Below, piece after piece: positions 19,152-26,985 of a DNA stretch of 34,567 bases. Made by a program: the position numbers and the translations under genes. The stretch's first letter is position 1; the number at the start of each line of letters is the position of its first letter. The notes beneath the pieces were generated by a model, which made no database searches, was not told the origin of the DNA, and saw only the letters and a program-made list of their open reading frames with translations. Location of the stretch: NCBI GenBank assembly GCA_030038235.1, contig JASHPE010000107.1, positions 1 through 34,567 on the forward strand, given 5' to 3'. This stretch comes from Terriglobia bacterium. GTDB lineage: Bacteria > Acidobacteriota > Terriglobia > UBA7540.

Positions 19152-20327
19152 CTAAATCGTCAGAATCGGGACCACTGCCTGCTGGATCTCGCCGGTGACG
19201 CGCGCGTCGCGCTCTTCCACGTAGACGTTCACTTCGCTGCGCACTCCAAAGTCGGGAAAGTAAATGCCGGGCTCGATGGAAAAGCACGTCCGCGGGATCA
19301 CCGGGCGTGTGTCGTGCGTCTCGAAGTTGTCCATGTTGGCGCCGTTGCCGTGGATATCTTCACCGATCGAGTGCCCGGTGCGATGCACAAAGTAGTCGTC
19401 GTAGCCCGCCTTGGCGATCACCCCGCGCGCCGCGTCGTCCACCTGCCAGCCGGCGAGCGGGCGTCCTTGGCGGACGGAAGTCTGTACTAAGTCGATGGCC
19501 GCGTCCCGGGCCTGCTTCACGATGTTGAATATCGCTGTGTGACGCTCCGGCACCTGATCACCGACGTAGCCCGTCCAAGTGATATCAAAGTAGACCGAGC
19601 CGGGCGTGGTCTTCTTGCCCCACACGTCGAACAGCACCCAATCGCCTTGCCGGATCGGCTTCGACTTTGAGGCCGAGGCCGAATAGTGCTGATCGGAGCT
19701 GTTGGCGTTCACGGCCACGTCGGGCGGATCGTCGGACTCCACGCCTTCGGCGTGCATGGCGTTGAGGATGATCTGCTGGATGCTGTACTCGTCGGTCGTG
19801 CGACCCACGCGTATGGCATCGGCGATGGCGCGGAATCCCGCGCGGATCGCGGCGTGCACCACCTTGCCCGCTTCGAGATGGCCGGCCAACTGCTCCGGCG
19901 TCCAGCGCGCCTCGAACAGTTGCACCAGGTCCGCCGACGATGCGATCTCGATCCCGAAGCTGCGGACCAGTTCGATCGTGCCGGCATCGACGAGCCCCAC
20001 GTAAGGAATATCATTCAGCGCGGAGTACTCCATCGCCAGCCGTTTCATGCCGCCCAGCATCGCCGCCAGCTTTTCACGTTGCTCGCGCCAGGCGGAATAC
20101 TCGTGCCGCTCGCCCGTAAGGCCGTCCAAGTTGAACCTTTCGATTCGGTGAACGAGCTTCGCGGGCTGGCCCGAGGCCGGGATCAGGTAATACCAGCGCC
20201 GCGTGGTCAACATGTGATCGAGCCCGAGCACGCGATAAGCGATCGGGTCGCGATGATGATGGTCGTAGAAGAGCCATCCGTCGAGGCTCAAGTCTTTGAG
20301 GGCGGATTGGATTGCCGCAATGTCCAT
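19152..20327 (-). CDS. M24 family metallopeptidase (Xaa-Pro aminopeptidase-like)
   Basis: About 391 residues with an N-terminal creatinase-like domain and a C-terminal pita-bread domain. The dinuclear metal ligands are visible in order: Asp in VLFDVWGKK, Asp in VYFDITWTG, His in HRTGHSIGED, Glu in FSIEPGIYFP, and Glu in GVRSEVNVYV. It probably removes N-terminal residues, often before proline, from peptides, but exact specificity is unknown. ATG 20327 (MDIAAIQSALKD) is chosen. Upstream in-frame ATGs at 20345 and beyond run through a CGATTG heptamer repeat and read as non-family sequence. Confidence 0.88.
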   Translation of the reverse strand: MDIAAIQSALKDLSLDGWLFYDHHHRDPIAYRVLGLDHMLTTRRWYYLIPASGQPAKLVHRIERFNLDGLTGERHEYSAWREQREKLAAMLGGMKRLAMEYSALNDIPYVGLVDAGTIELVRSFGIEIASSADLVQLFEARWTPEQLAGHLEAGKVVHAAIRAGFRAIADAIRVGRTTDEYSIQQIILNAMHAEGVESDDPPDVAVNANSSDQHYSASASKSKPIRQGDWVLFDVWGKKTTPGSVYFDITWTGYVGDQVPERHTAIFNIVKQARDAAIDLVQTSVRQGRPLAGWQVDDAARGVIAKAGYDDYFVHRTGHSIGEDIHGNGANMDNFETHDTRPVIPRTCFSIEPGIYFPDFGVRSEVNVYVEERDARVTGEIQQAVVPILTI

Positions 20328-20345
20328 GGTTTTCTCATTGTCCAT

Positions 20346-20368
20346 CTTCGATTGGCGATTGCCGATTG
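20346..20368. repeat. Short heptamer tandem repeat (CGATTGS)
   Basis: CGATTGG at 20349-20355, CGATTGC at 20356-20362 and CGATTG at 20363-20368 form a three-unit heptamer array just upstream of the M24 peptidase start. The rest of 20370-20602 has no gene but repeats TAGCTTCG-like words at about 20462-20545. Confidence 0.5.
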
Positions 20369-20602
20369 TACCGCAGTTCTCGTTCTTCCTGGCGGGCGTA
20401 GGTTCGTTTTCCCGCAGCTTTCTTGTCAATCGATTGTCTAAATGACTTACCGCCGGCCCCGTAGCTTCATTTAGCTTCGCTTTGGCTTCGTTTTCGGACC
20501 ATCTTGTTGATTCTAACCGAGTTTCTTAGCTTCGTTTTGCAAAAATCGACCTCCGGGAAACCTCTCTTCTCCCCCGCGGCCGCACGTTTTCATGCAGACT
20601 CT

Positions 20603-21604
20603 CTACCCGTTTCGCAGCAGGACCTTCAGGCAAGACGCGCTCTCGAGGTAGTTGAACGCTTCCAAGCCCTCAGCCAGCGGAAACACGCGCGAGATCATCT
20701 CTTCCACGTGAATGGCGTCGCGAGGCAGCAGGTCCAGCGCAGTCGCGAAGTTGCCGCAACGCGATCCGAGCAGCGTGATCTCATTCACCACCAAGTTGGC
20801 GGTATCGAAGTGCGCCACTTCATGGAAGGTAGACTTCATCACCACCGTGCCCCGCGGTTCGACTAGTTGCAGCGCCTCTTCGAGGCCCTGCGGCGAGCTG
20901 GTGGCCTCAACCACCACGGCAAAGCTGCGCGGCTGTAGGGGCGCATCGCCATGCGCCCCAACCTCCCCGGCGGTCTCGAGCCGGACCGTGTTCAGACCCC
21001 ACGATTGCGCCAGCTTCAGTTTCCAGTCGCTCCGCCCAGTGCGTCCGATCACCGTCACCTGGGCCCCCGCATGGCGCAGCACTTGCGCCACCAGCAGGCC
21101 GAGGCGTCCGGCGCCGAGCACGGCAACGCGCGTTCCCGGAGCGAGCGGCATCTGCTCCAGGATTTCCGCAGCGGCTGCGAGCGGCTCTACGAACACCGCT
21201 TCCTCGTCCGGCACCTCGCCCGGCACTTCATGCAGATTCGCGACCGGCAGCGTGACAAACTCCGCGAAAGCGCCGGGCCGCCCGATGATTCCCATCACGG
21301 TGCGCGACACACAATGGCGTCCGAGGCCGCGCCGGCACCAATCGCAATGCCCGCAAGTGACGTTGATCTCGCCCACCACGCGCCGGCCGATCCAGGGCTT
21401 GTCGTCGCAATCGTCGCACTTCAGGACCTCGCCCACAAATTCGTGGCCGGGAATGCCGCGAAATCCCGAGTAGCCTTTGAGGATCTGGCGGTCGGTGCCG
21501 CAAATACCCGCCAGACGAACGCGAATCAGAGCTTCGCCCGAAGCGGGTTGGGGATTGGGGACGTCGCGCAGCGAAAGCTGGCCGTCAAAGTGGAGGGCTT
21601 TCAT
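20603..21604 (-). CDS. Zinc-dependent alcohol dehydrogenase family protein
   Basis: This 333-residue medium-chain dehydrogenase/reductase has catalytic zinc ligands C35 (GICGTD) and H54-E55 (GHE). The structural-zinc cysteines are C84, C87, C90 and C98 (CGHCDWCRRGLGRHC). The Rossmann fold is VAVLGAGRLGLLVAQVL. It should oxidise an alcohol with NAD(P)+, but the substrate is unknown. Residues 216-224 (GAHGDAPLQ) are encoded exactly by a 27-base palindromic repeat unit at 20933-20959. The gene starts 9 bases after the ABC-permease stop, so they are probably co-transcribed. Confidence 0.9.
   Translation of the reverse strand: MKALHFDGQLSLRDVPNPQPASGEALIRVRLAGICGTDRQILKGYSGFRGIPGHEFVGEVLKCDDCDDKPWIGRRVVGEINVTCGHCDWCRRGLGRHCVSRTVMGIIGRPGAFAEFVTLPVANLHEVPGEVPDEEAVFVEPLAAAAEILEQMPLAPGTRVAVLGAGRLGLLVAQVLRHAGAQVTVIGRTGRSDWKLKLAQSWGLNTVRLETAGEVGAHGDAPLQPRSFAVVVEATSSPQGLEEALQLVEPRGTVVMKSTFHEVAHFDTANLVVNEITLLGSRCGNFATALDLLPRDAIHVEEMISRVFPLAEGLEAFNYLESASCLKVLLRNG
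20933..20959. repeat. CTGTAG-palindrome embedded in the dehydrogenase gene
   Basis: CTGTA is followed by a perfect 9-bp inverted repeat, GGGGCGCAT at 20938-20946 and ATGCGCCCC at 20951-20959, with a CGCC loop. It has the same CTGTAG opening as the repeats at 961-1021 but different arms. The unit is 27 bases, a multiple of three, and lies codon-aligned in the reverse strand. Confidence 0.75.
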
Positions 21605-21613
21605 AAGGCGAGA

Positions 21614-24268
21614 TCACTCGTATCGCAGCGCGACCATAGGATCAACGCTGACGGCGCGGCGCGCCGGGATGGCGCACGCGGCGACCGCAACCACGGCGAG
21701 CAGGACCACGACCGCCGTGAACGTCAAGGGATCGACCGGACGCACTCCGTAGAGCAGGCTCGCGAGATAGCGCGTGACCGCGAAAGCCGCCGCAATGCCG
21801 ACCACGCTTCCCGCGAGCGCCAGCAGGATTCCCTGACCCACCACCAGGCGTAAGACCCCGCGCCGTTGCGCCCCGAGCGCCATGCGGACGCCGATCTCGC
21901 GCGTGCGGCGCGTCACTTCATAGGAGAGGAGGCCATAGAGACCGATGCAGGCGAGCACGAGCGCGAGCAGGCCGAAGAAACTCGACAGCCGCGCCATGAT
22001 CCGCTCTTGCGAGAGCAATTGGTCGATGCGTTGCGATTGCGTGGCGACGTCGAAGATCGGCAGGTTGTCGCCCGCGCGATTTACGATATCGCGCACGATG
22101 GGGAGCAGCGCCGCGGCGGTTGCCGCCGTCCGCAGCTCGAAGTGCGCGCCGCCACCCGTGAGGGGTCGATACATGGTGGGCTGAATCTCGCGGCGCAGGC
22201 TGTCATACTTCGTGTTTCCCGCCACGCCGACGATCTGATAACCCGGCGATTTCGGCCCGGTGCTCGGCTCGTCGCCCTCCGCCTCGTCCAAATGCCGGCC
22301 GAGCGGACTCTCTTTACCAAAGTACTTTCGGGCGAAAGTCTCATTGACAATCACCGGGATCGGCGCACCTGCGACATCGGTCGGCGAAGGAGCTTTCGAA
22401 GCGGTGTTGGACGATTCCGAAGCCGCAGGCTTCTTTGACGCTTCCTCGGCAGCTCTTTGGGCGGCGTCGGTGGCCGCCGCGGTCGTGAAATCGGCGGAAT
22501 TAAGCGCGCGTCCGGCGAGCAGCCGGATGTGCAGCGTAGAGAAAAAGCCGGGACCAACGGCGAGCGTATCGGCCTCGACGCTCGATTTTTCCGGCTGCCC
22601 CGGCAAATGAATGTCGGTCGACCACAACGAGCCGCTCAGCAGCGGATCAGACGCATAACTGGCGGAGATGACGCCGGGAATCGCCGCGAAGCGATCCTGG
22701 AGGTCGCGATAGAGGATGTCGATCTGCGCATCCTTGTAGCCCGAAAGCGTGGGGTCAATTCCGAACAGCAGAATATTCTGCGTATCGAAACCAGGGTCGA
22801 TGTCCCGCAGATTTTGAAGCGTCCGCACCAGCAATCCGGCCCCAATCAGCACCAGGATGGAGAGCGCCACCTGCGCCATCACCAGCACGCCGCCCAGATG
22901 CAAGCGACGGCCGGCGCGCCCCGTTCCCGGGGGAAGCGATGATGCGCTTTCCTTGAGCGCGGGCGTCAGGTCGAGGCGCGTGCTGCGCAGCGCGGGCGCG
23001 AGTCCAAAGAAGATTCCCGTCAGCACGGAAGCGCTAATCGTGAAAGCAAGCACGCGCCAGTCCGGCGCGATCACGAAGGGAAACGGCCGGTCTGGGGAGC
23101 TTGCGACCAGCGCCGTTATGGAGTGCACGCCCCAGTAAGCGATCAACACTCCGAAAACTCCACCTGCAACCGACAGCATCACGCTCTCGGTGAGTAATTG
23201 CCGCACCATTCGCCGCCGGCCCGCGCCCAGCGCCAATCGCACTGCGATCTCCTTCTGGCGCGCGGCAGAACGCGCCAGCATCAGGCCGGCGATGTTGGCG
23301 CAGGCAATCAACAGGACGAAGCCGACGGCGAACATCAAAACGTAGAGTTCAGTGGAATACCTCTGGCGCTGCCCGCTGAGCCCTTCCTGCGCCGGCGCCA
23401 GCACGATCGCAGGATCGTCGGCTTCCTTGGACAGGGGCTTTGCGCCATGAAGCATCTCGTTCCGGAAAATCGACGTGGCGGCCGCTTGCGCCTGCCGCAT
23501 CGAAACTCCGTCCTTCAGCCGTCCCACGATCACGAGCCACCAGCTTTGGGAATCGGTCATGTCCTTCAGATTTCCTTGCCATTTGAAGCCCAGTTGCGGC
23601 GTCAATGCCAAGGCAAGGAAAAAATCCTGGGTTTTGCCGGGTGCGAGATTGGTGAAGCGCGGGTCGGTGACGCCCACGATGGTGAAGGCGGCGCCGTTCA
23701 AGCGAACGGTGCGGCCCATGACCGAGCGCTCGCCCCCGAACGCCTTCTGCCAGTAGGCATAGCTCAGCACCACCGCTCGCGGCGCCGATGGCGAATCGTC
23801 GGCCGGGCCGAGCGGCCGGCCCAGCGCTGTCCCCACACCCAGTGTGGAGAAAAAATCGCCGGAGACAACTTCCGCCCCCGCCATGCTCGGCGCGCCGTTG
23901 CCGCTCACAACAACTGTCATTGGTCCCGTAAAGGCGGTGAGGCCGGAAAAAACGCTCGCTTGGGCGCGCATGGATTTGAACAAAGGAACCGAGAACGAGC
24001 AGCCCGAGCCGTTTCCGCTGCGACCGCAATCGCCCCAGCTTCCGTAGCTGTGATACTTCGGGTCGTTGTGCGCCGTCCATTTGAACACCGCGAGCCGCTC
24101 GGGATCGCGCACCGGGATCGTACGCAGCATGACAGCGTCAATTAAGGTGAAGATGGCGGTGTTCGCGCCGATCCCGAGCGCCAGGGTCAGAATCGCGACC
24201 GCGGTGAAGCCCGGAGATTTTCCGAGCATTCGAAGGCCGTAGCGAACATCCTGCCAGAAAGTTTCCAT
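21614..24268 (-). CDS. ADOP-type ABC transporter permease (MacB-like, duplicated FtsX domains)
   Basis: An 884-residue protein of the acidobacterial duplicated orphan permease family. The signature start is [20 protein letters not shown]. Eight TM segments form two FtsX-like halves: one near residue 25, three after a large periplasmic MacB-core loop ([60 protein letters not shown]), one at [20 protein letters not shown], and three at the C-terminus. No ABC ATPase is adjacent, as usual for orphans. The second periplasmic loop contains an unusual Ala/Ser/Thr/Lys-rich linker ([20 protein letters not shown]). The substrate is unknown; the family is often linked with export or envelope functions. 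Confidence 0.93.
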   Translation of the reverse strand: METFWQDVRYGLRMLGKSPGFTAVAILTLALGIGANTAIFTLIDAVMLRTIPVRDPERLAVFKWTAHNDPKYHSYGSWGDCGRSGNGSGCSFSVPLFKSMRAQASVFSGLTAFTGPMTVVVSGNGAPSMAGAEVVSGDFFSTLGVGTALGRPLGPADDSPSAPRAVVLSYAYWQKAFGGERSVMGRTVRLNGAAFTIVGVTDPRFTNLAPGKTQDFFLALALTPQLGFKWQGNLKDMTDSQSWWLVIVGRLKDGVSMRQAQAAATSIFRNEMLHGAKPLSKEADDPAIVLAPAQEGLSGQRQRYSTELYVLMFAVGFVLLIACANIAGLMLARSAARQKEIAVRLALGAGRRRMVRQLLTESVMLSVAGGVFGVLIAYWGVHSITALVASSPDRPFPFVIAPDWRVLAFTISASVLTGIFFGLAPALRSTRLDLTPALKESASSLPPGTGRAGRRLHLGGVLVMAQVALSILVLIGAGLLVRTLQNLRDIDPGFDTQNILLFGIDPTLSGYKDAQIDILYRDLQDRFAAIPGVISASYASDPLLSGSLWSTDIHLPGQPEKSSVEADTLAVGPGFFSTLHIRLLAGRALNSADFTTAAATDAAQRAAEEASKKPAASESSNTASKAPSPTDVAGAPIPVIVNETFARKYFGKESPLGRHLDEAEGDEPSTGPKSPGYQIVGVAGNTKYDSLRREIQPTMYRPLTGGGAHFELRTAATAAALLPIVRDIVNRAGDNLPIFDVATQSQRIDQLLSQERIMARLSSFFGLLALVLACIGLYGLLSYEVTRRTREIGVRMALGAQRRGVLRLVVGQGILLALAGSVVGIAAAFAVTRYLASLLYGVRPVDPLTFTAVVVLLAVVAVAACAIPARRAVSVDPMVALRYE

Positions 24269-24329
24269 TCTCGAATACCTTCACGCCATTCTGCCAATGA
24301 TTACACAATATGTGCTGCCGGGCACGAGG

Positions 24330-24623
24330 CTATGCAGCGGAGCGCGGCTTGATCCTGGTCAGGGGCGCTCTGGCGGCTGCAAGCCGGAGATCAAAATCGG
24401 CTTGAAGATTCATCCAGAACTGGGGCGTCATGCCAAAGTACTTGCCGAGCCGCAACGCCACATCAGCGCTGATCGCCCGCTCTTCACGCAGAATCTCGTA
24501 GATTCCAGGGCAATGCAAGGCCTTCGCCAGTTCGTAGGCGGTGATTCCCATGGGCTCCAGGAATTCGGTGCGCAGGATCTCGCCGGGATGCGCGGCGACG
24601 GTCGGTGGCTTGCGTCGGACCAT
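24330..24623 (-). CDS. higA: HigA family antitoxin (XRE-type)
   Basis: This 97-residue protein matches HigA antitoxins. AHPGEILRTEFLEPMGITAY leads into a helix-turn-helix, followed by the conserved ISADVALRLGKYFGMTPQFW and MNLQADFDLRLA. HigA binds and neutralises HigB and represses its own promoter. The stretch ALHCPGIYEIL is two residues shorter than the usual ALHVPxxRIxEI, so the turn of the DNA-binding motif may be damaged. ATG 24623 has AGGAGG five bases upstream. It follows the broken higB by 9 bases in the normal toxin-first order. Confidence 0.85.
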   Translation of the reverse strand: MVRRKPPTVAAHPGEILRTEFLEPMGITAYELAKALHCPGIYEILREERAISADVALRLGKYFGMTPQFWMNLQADFDLRLAAARAPLTRIKPRSAA

Positions 24624-24632
24624 TCTTCCTCC

Positions 24633-24910
24633 TTAATGGTGGTCCACAATCTCGACCGTAAGCGTTCTCCTCCCGCCATTCGAAGCAGATACGATACTGG
24701 TCGTTAATACGAATGCTGTGTTGTCCTTTCCGGTCACGCCTCAGCCGCTCCAACTGGTTCCCGGGCGGCAGGGCCAAATCAACCAGGCTTCTCCCCGCGT
24801 TCAGAATCTGGAGTTTCTTATGCGCGCTTCCGCAGGCTTGCAGGTATCCGCCGGCTCCATTCTTCCCTCCAAAGCCGCTCCGTCTCGGGGTCCCGGAAGG
24901 TCCTGATTAC
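24633..24910 (-). pseudogene. higB: HigB-type toxin, frameshifted and without a start codon
   Basis: Combining three frames rebuilds a HigB (RelE-fold mRNA interferase). It reads IRTFRDPETERLWR and RRIPASLRKR, then after a shift near 24821-24829 AHKKLQILNAGRSLVDLALP, then RKGQHSIRINDQYRICFEW and REENAY. After an extra G at 24657 it ends VEIVDHH and TAA at 24633-24635. The first codon position reads GTA (24908-24910) where GTG or ATG is expected, with no other start downstream in that frame. The toxin therefore cannot be made in full unless the indels are sequencing errors. Order and 9-base spacing to higA are typical. Confidence 0.75.
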
Positions 24911-25050
24911 ATCATCAGATACTATCGTGGTGCGTTACTGACGTCAAGCGTTACTATATCAACGAAGCCTTCGCGGTGCCGGCGTGAGTTCTCCAGTTGC
25001 AGCCCGAGGCCGGGATCTCGACCAGCGTGCTCCTCAACGAGAAACCGGCT

Positions 25051-25056
25051 TATAAT
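25051..25056 (+). promoter_or_regulatory. Candidate -10 element for the PilS-like kinase
   Basis: A perfect TATAAT ends 14 bases before the ATG at 25071. Transcription from it would give a leader of about 8 bases, so the mRNA would be almost leaderless. The -35 position is weak (TGCTCC). The rest of 24911-25070 shows no other feature. Confidence 0.4.
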
Positions 25057-25070
25057 CGACTCGGCATCCC

Positions 25071-26894
25071 ATGAAATCCACAGCCGACCTTCGCGCCTGG
25101 CTCCTGTGGGTCATCAAGATCCGCTTCGTCATCATCACTCTGGTCTTCGCCATCGATTTCGCCACCCGCGAGCTTGCGCCTGGCTCGGCCGGTGCGGGCT
25201 CCATCGAACGCCTCGGCGTGGTGACGGTCCTGTGGTACGTGATCGGCCTCTTCTTCCTGATCTACCACCAGCTCGGACGCGACTACTTTCTGCAGGCGAG
25301 GCTACAAATCTACGTGGACGTCGGCGTAATCACCGCCGTGGTCCACGTTACCGGCGATCTCGGGAGCAACTATCTCTCGCTCTACCTCGTGGCCATCATT
25401 CTGGCAAGTATTCTCTTATCACGCGCGGAAGCCTACGTCGCGGCGGGCGTGAGCTTTGCGTGCCTGGGGGCAATGGTCGAAATCGCCAACTTGCCGGGAC
25501 TCTATCCGGAACTGGTGGCCAGGCACCCGGGTTTGGCGTTTCTCGCTTCCTCGTCCGCGCCCATGGACCCGCGGGCGCTCGGCGTACGCATCGCGGCCAG
25601 TCTCTTCGGATTCTTCGCCGTCGCTTATCTCGCGAGCTTCCTCGCCGAGACCCTGCGCCGCACGGACGTGGAATTGCGCGACAAGGCGGGCCAGGTGGAG
25701 AGCCTCGCCGCGATCAACGAGAACATCATCCAGAGCATGCGCGGGGGATTGATCCGTACCGGGCTTGACGGCGTGATCTACGAGCTTAATCCTGCCGGTG
25801 CGCGCATCCTGGGCCGCACACCCGGGGAGATGAAAAGACGCCGTATCCAGGCGGCGCTGCCCGAAGTGGAGTTGCCCGTGCCTGGAGCGGCGGCGCCTGA
25901 GACGATCGCGCCTGAAGCCGCGCCCCCTGACCCGGCCGCGCCTGACTCCGACCACGCCGTCATTCCCGCGGAAGCGGGAATCCACAACGTGAGTTCGCCC
26001 GGCGCTTACGCGCGTCGCGAGACCACCTACCGCCGGCCTGACGGCGTGTCGCGCATTCTGGGCTACTCCGTGTCGCCTTTGAGGCTGCCCGAGAAAGGCG
26101 TGGCGGGCTACATCGTCACCTTTCAGGATCTGACGGACGAAAAGCGTCGCGAGGCCGACTACCAGGCGCGCGATCGCATGGCGACGCTCGGCCGTGTGGC
26201 GGCGGCCATCGCGCACGAGATCCGCAATCCGCTGGCCTCGATCGCGGGCTCGGTACAGGTGCTGCAGAGCCTGGGTGGGCTCGAGAGCGATCAGGCCAAG
26301 TTGATCGAGATCGTCAATCGCGAATCGTCGCGATTGGAGAAGCTGGTCTCGGAGTTTCTGGCCTACTCGCGTGAGCAACGGCTGAAGTTCCGGAACGTGG
26401 ACCTGGTCGCTTTGCTCGACGAAACGCTGCTCCTGCCCGAACATCATCCTCGTGTGCTGCCGGGCGGCTGCCGGCTGGAGCGGCGCTTTCCGCCGAATCC
26501 CGTCGTCGCGGCCGTCGATCCTGACCGCATGCGCCAGGTGCTTTGGAACATCTGCGATAATTCGCTGAAGGCCATGCCTGCGGGAGGCGTCCTGACGGTG
26601 GCGGTCGAAGACGATGGCGGCCCGACGGTGCGCGTGATCGTCTCCGATACCGGCGTCGGGCTCACCGCCGAGCAGCTCGATCGTCTTTTCGAACCGTTCC
26701 GCCCCGGATTTGCGCAGGGCACCGGGCTCGGCCTTGCCATCACGCGTCAGATCGTGGAAGCGCACGGCGGCACAATCCGAGCGGAGTCCGAGCCCGGGCA
26801 GGGCACACGCTTCGTGATCGACGTGCCGCGCGAGCACGAGCCGGGTCAGGAAGCGCCGCTGCCGGAGACCGTGGCCCAAGCACAGCGGGATTAG
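25071..26894 (+). CDS. Membrane sensor histidine kinase, PilS/NtrB type
   Basis: The 607 residues form a six-TM N-terminal sensor like PilS (for example WVIKIRFVIITLVFAIDF, LWYVIGLFFLIYHQLG, LYLVAIILASILLSRAEAYV), followed by a PAS domain (NIIQSMRGGLIRTGLDGVIY). HisKA has phosphoacceptor H382 in IAHEIRNPLASIAGS, and HATPase_c has NICDNSLKAM, DTGVGL and GTGLGLAIT. Between the halves of the PAS region is a Pro/Ala-rich stretch of APE/APD repeats. Within it the palindrome at 25962-25981 is translated as IPAEAGI (residues 298-304). No PilR-type regulator is adjacent; a spermidine-dehydrogenase-like gene follows. The signal sensed is unknown. Confidence 0.9.
   Translation: MKSTADLRAWLLWVIKIRFVIITLVFAIDFATRELAPGSAGAGSIERLGVVTVLWYVIGLFFLIYHQLGRDYFLQARLQIYVDVGVITAVVHVTGDLGSNYLSLYLVAIILASILLSRAEAYVAAGVSFACLGAMVEIANLPGLYPELVARHPGLAFLASSSAPMDPRALGVRIAASLFGFFAVAYLASFLAETLRRTDVELRDKAGQVESLAAINENIIQSMRGGLIRTGLDGVIYELNPAGARILGRTPGEMKRRRIQAALPEVELPVPGAAAPETIAPEAAPPDPAAPDSDHAVIPAEAGIHNVSSPGAYARRETTYRRPDGVSRILGYSVSPLRLPEKGVAGYIVTFQDLTDEKRREADYQARDRMATLGRVAAAIAHEIRNPLASIAGSVQVLQSLGGLESDQAKLIEIVNRESSRLEKLVSEFLAYSREQRLKFRNVDLVALLDETLLLPEHHPRVLPGGCRLERRFPPNPVVAAVDPDRMRQVLWNICDNSLKAMPAGGVLTVAVEDDGGPTVRVIVSDTGVGLTAEQLDRLFEPFRPGFAQGTGLGLAITRQIVEAHGGTIRAESEPGQGTRFVIDVPREHEPGQEAPLPETVAQAQRD
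25962..25981. repeat. dRS3-like palindrome inside the kinase gene
   Basis: ATTCCCGC and GCGGGAAT form a perfect 8-bp inverted repeat around GGAA. The pattern ATTCCC-N8-GGGAAT is that of the dispersed repeat called dRS3 in Neisseria and similar elements in other proteobacteria. Here it lies in frame in a low-complexity linker. Confidence 0.75.
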
Positions 26895-26897
26895 CGC

Positions 26898-26965
26898 GAA
26901 GATTCACCACAGAGGTCACAGAGGACGGAGAGTTCTGCCTCCGTGTTCTCCGTGGTGAAATCTTC
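26898..26965. repeat. CACAGAGG/CTCCGTG palindromic dispersed repeat, second copy
   Basis: GAAGATTCACCAC at 26898-26910 pairs with GTGGTGAAATCTTC at 26952-26965, differing by one base. CACAGAGG and CCTCCGTG blocks lie inside. It occupies almost all of the gap between the kinase and the flavoprotein gene. It shares words with the element at 17990-18095. Confidence 0.7.
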
Positions 26966-26985
26966 TTGAGGCGTCAGGAGGACTG

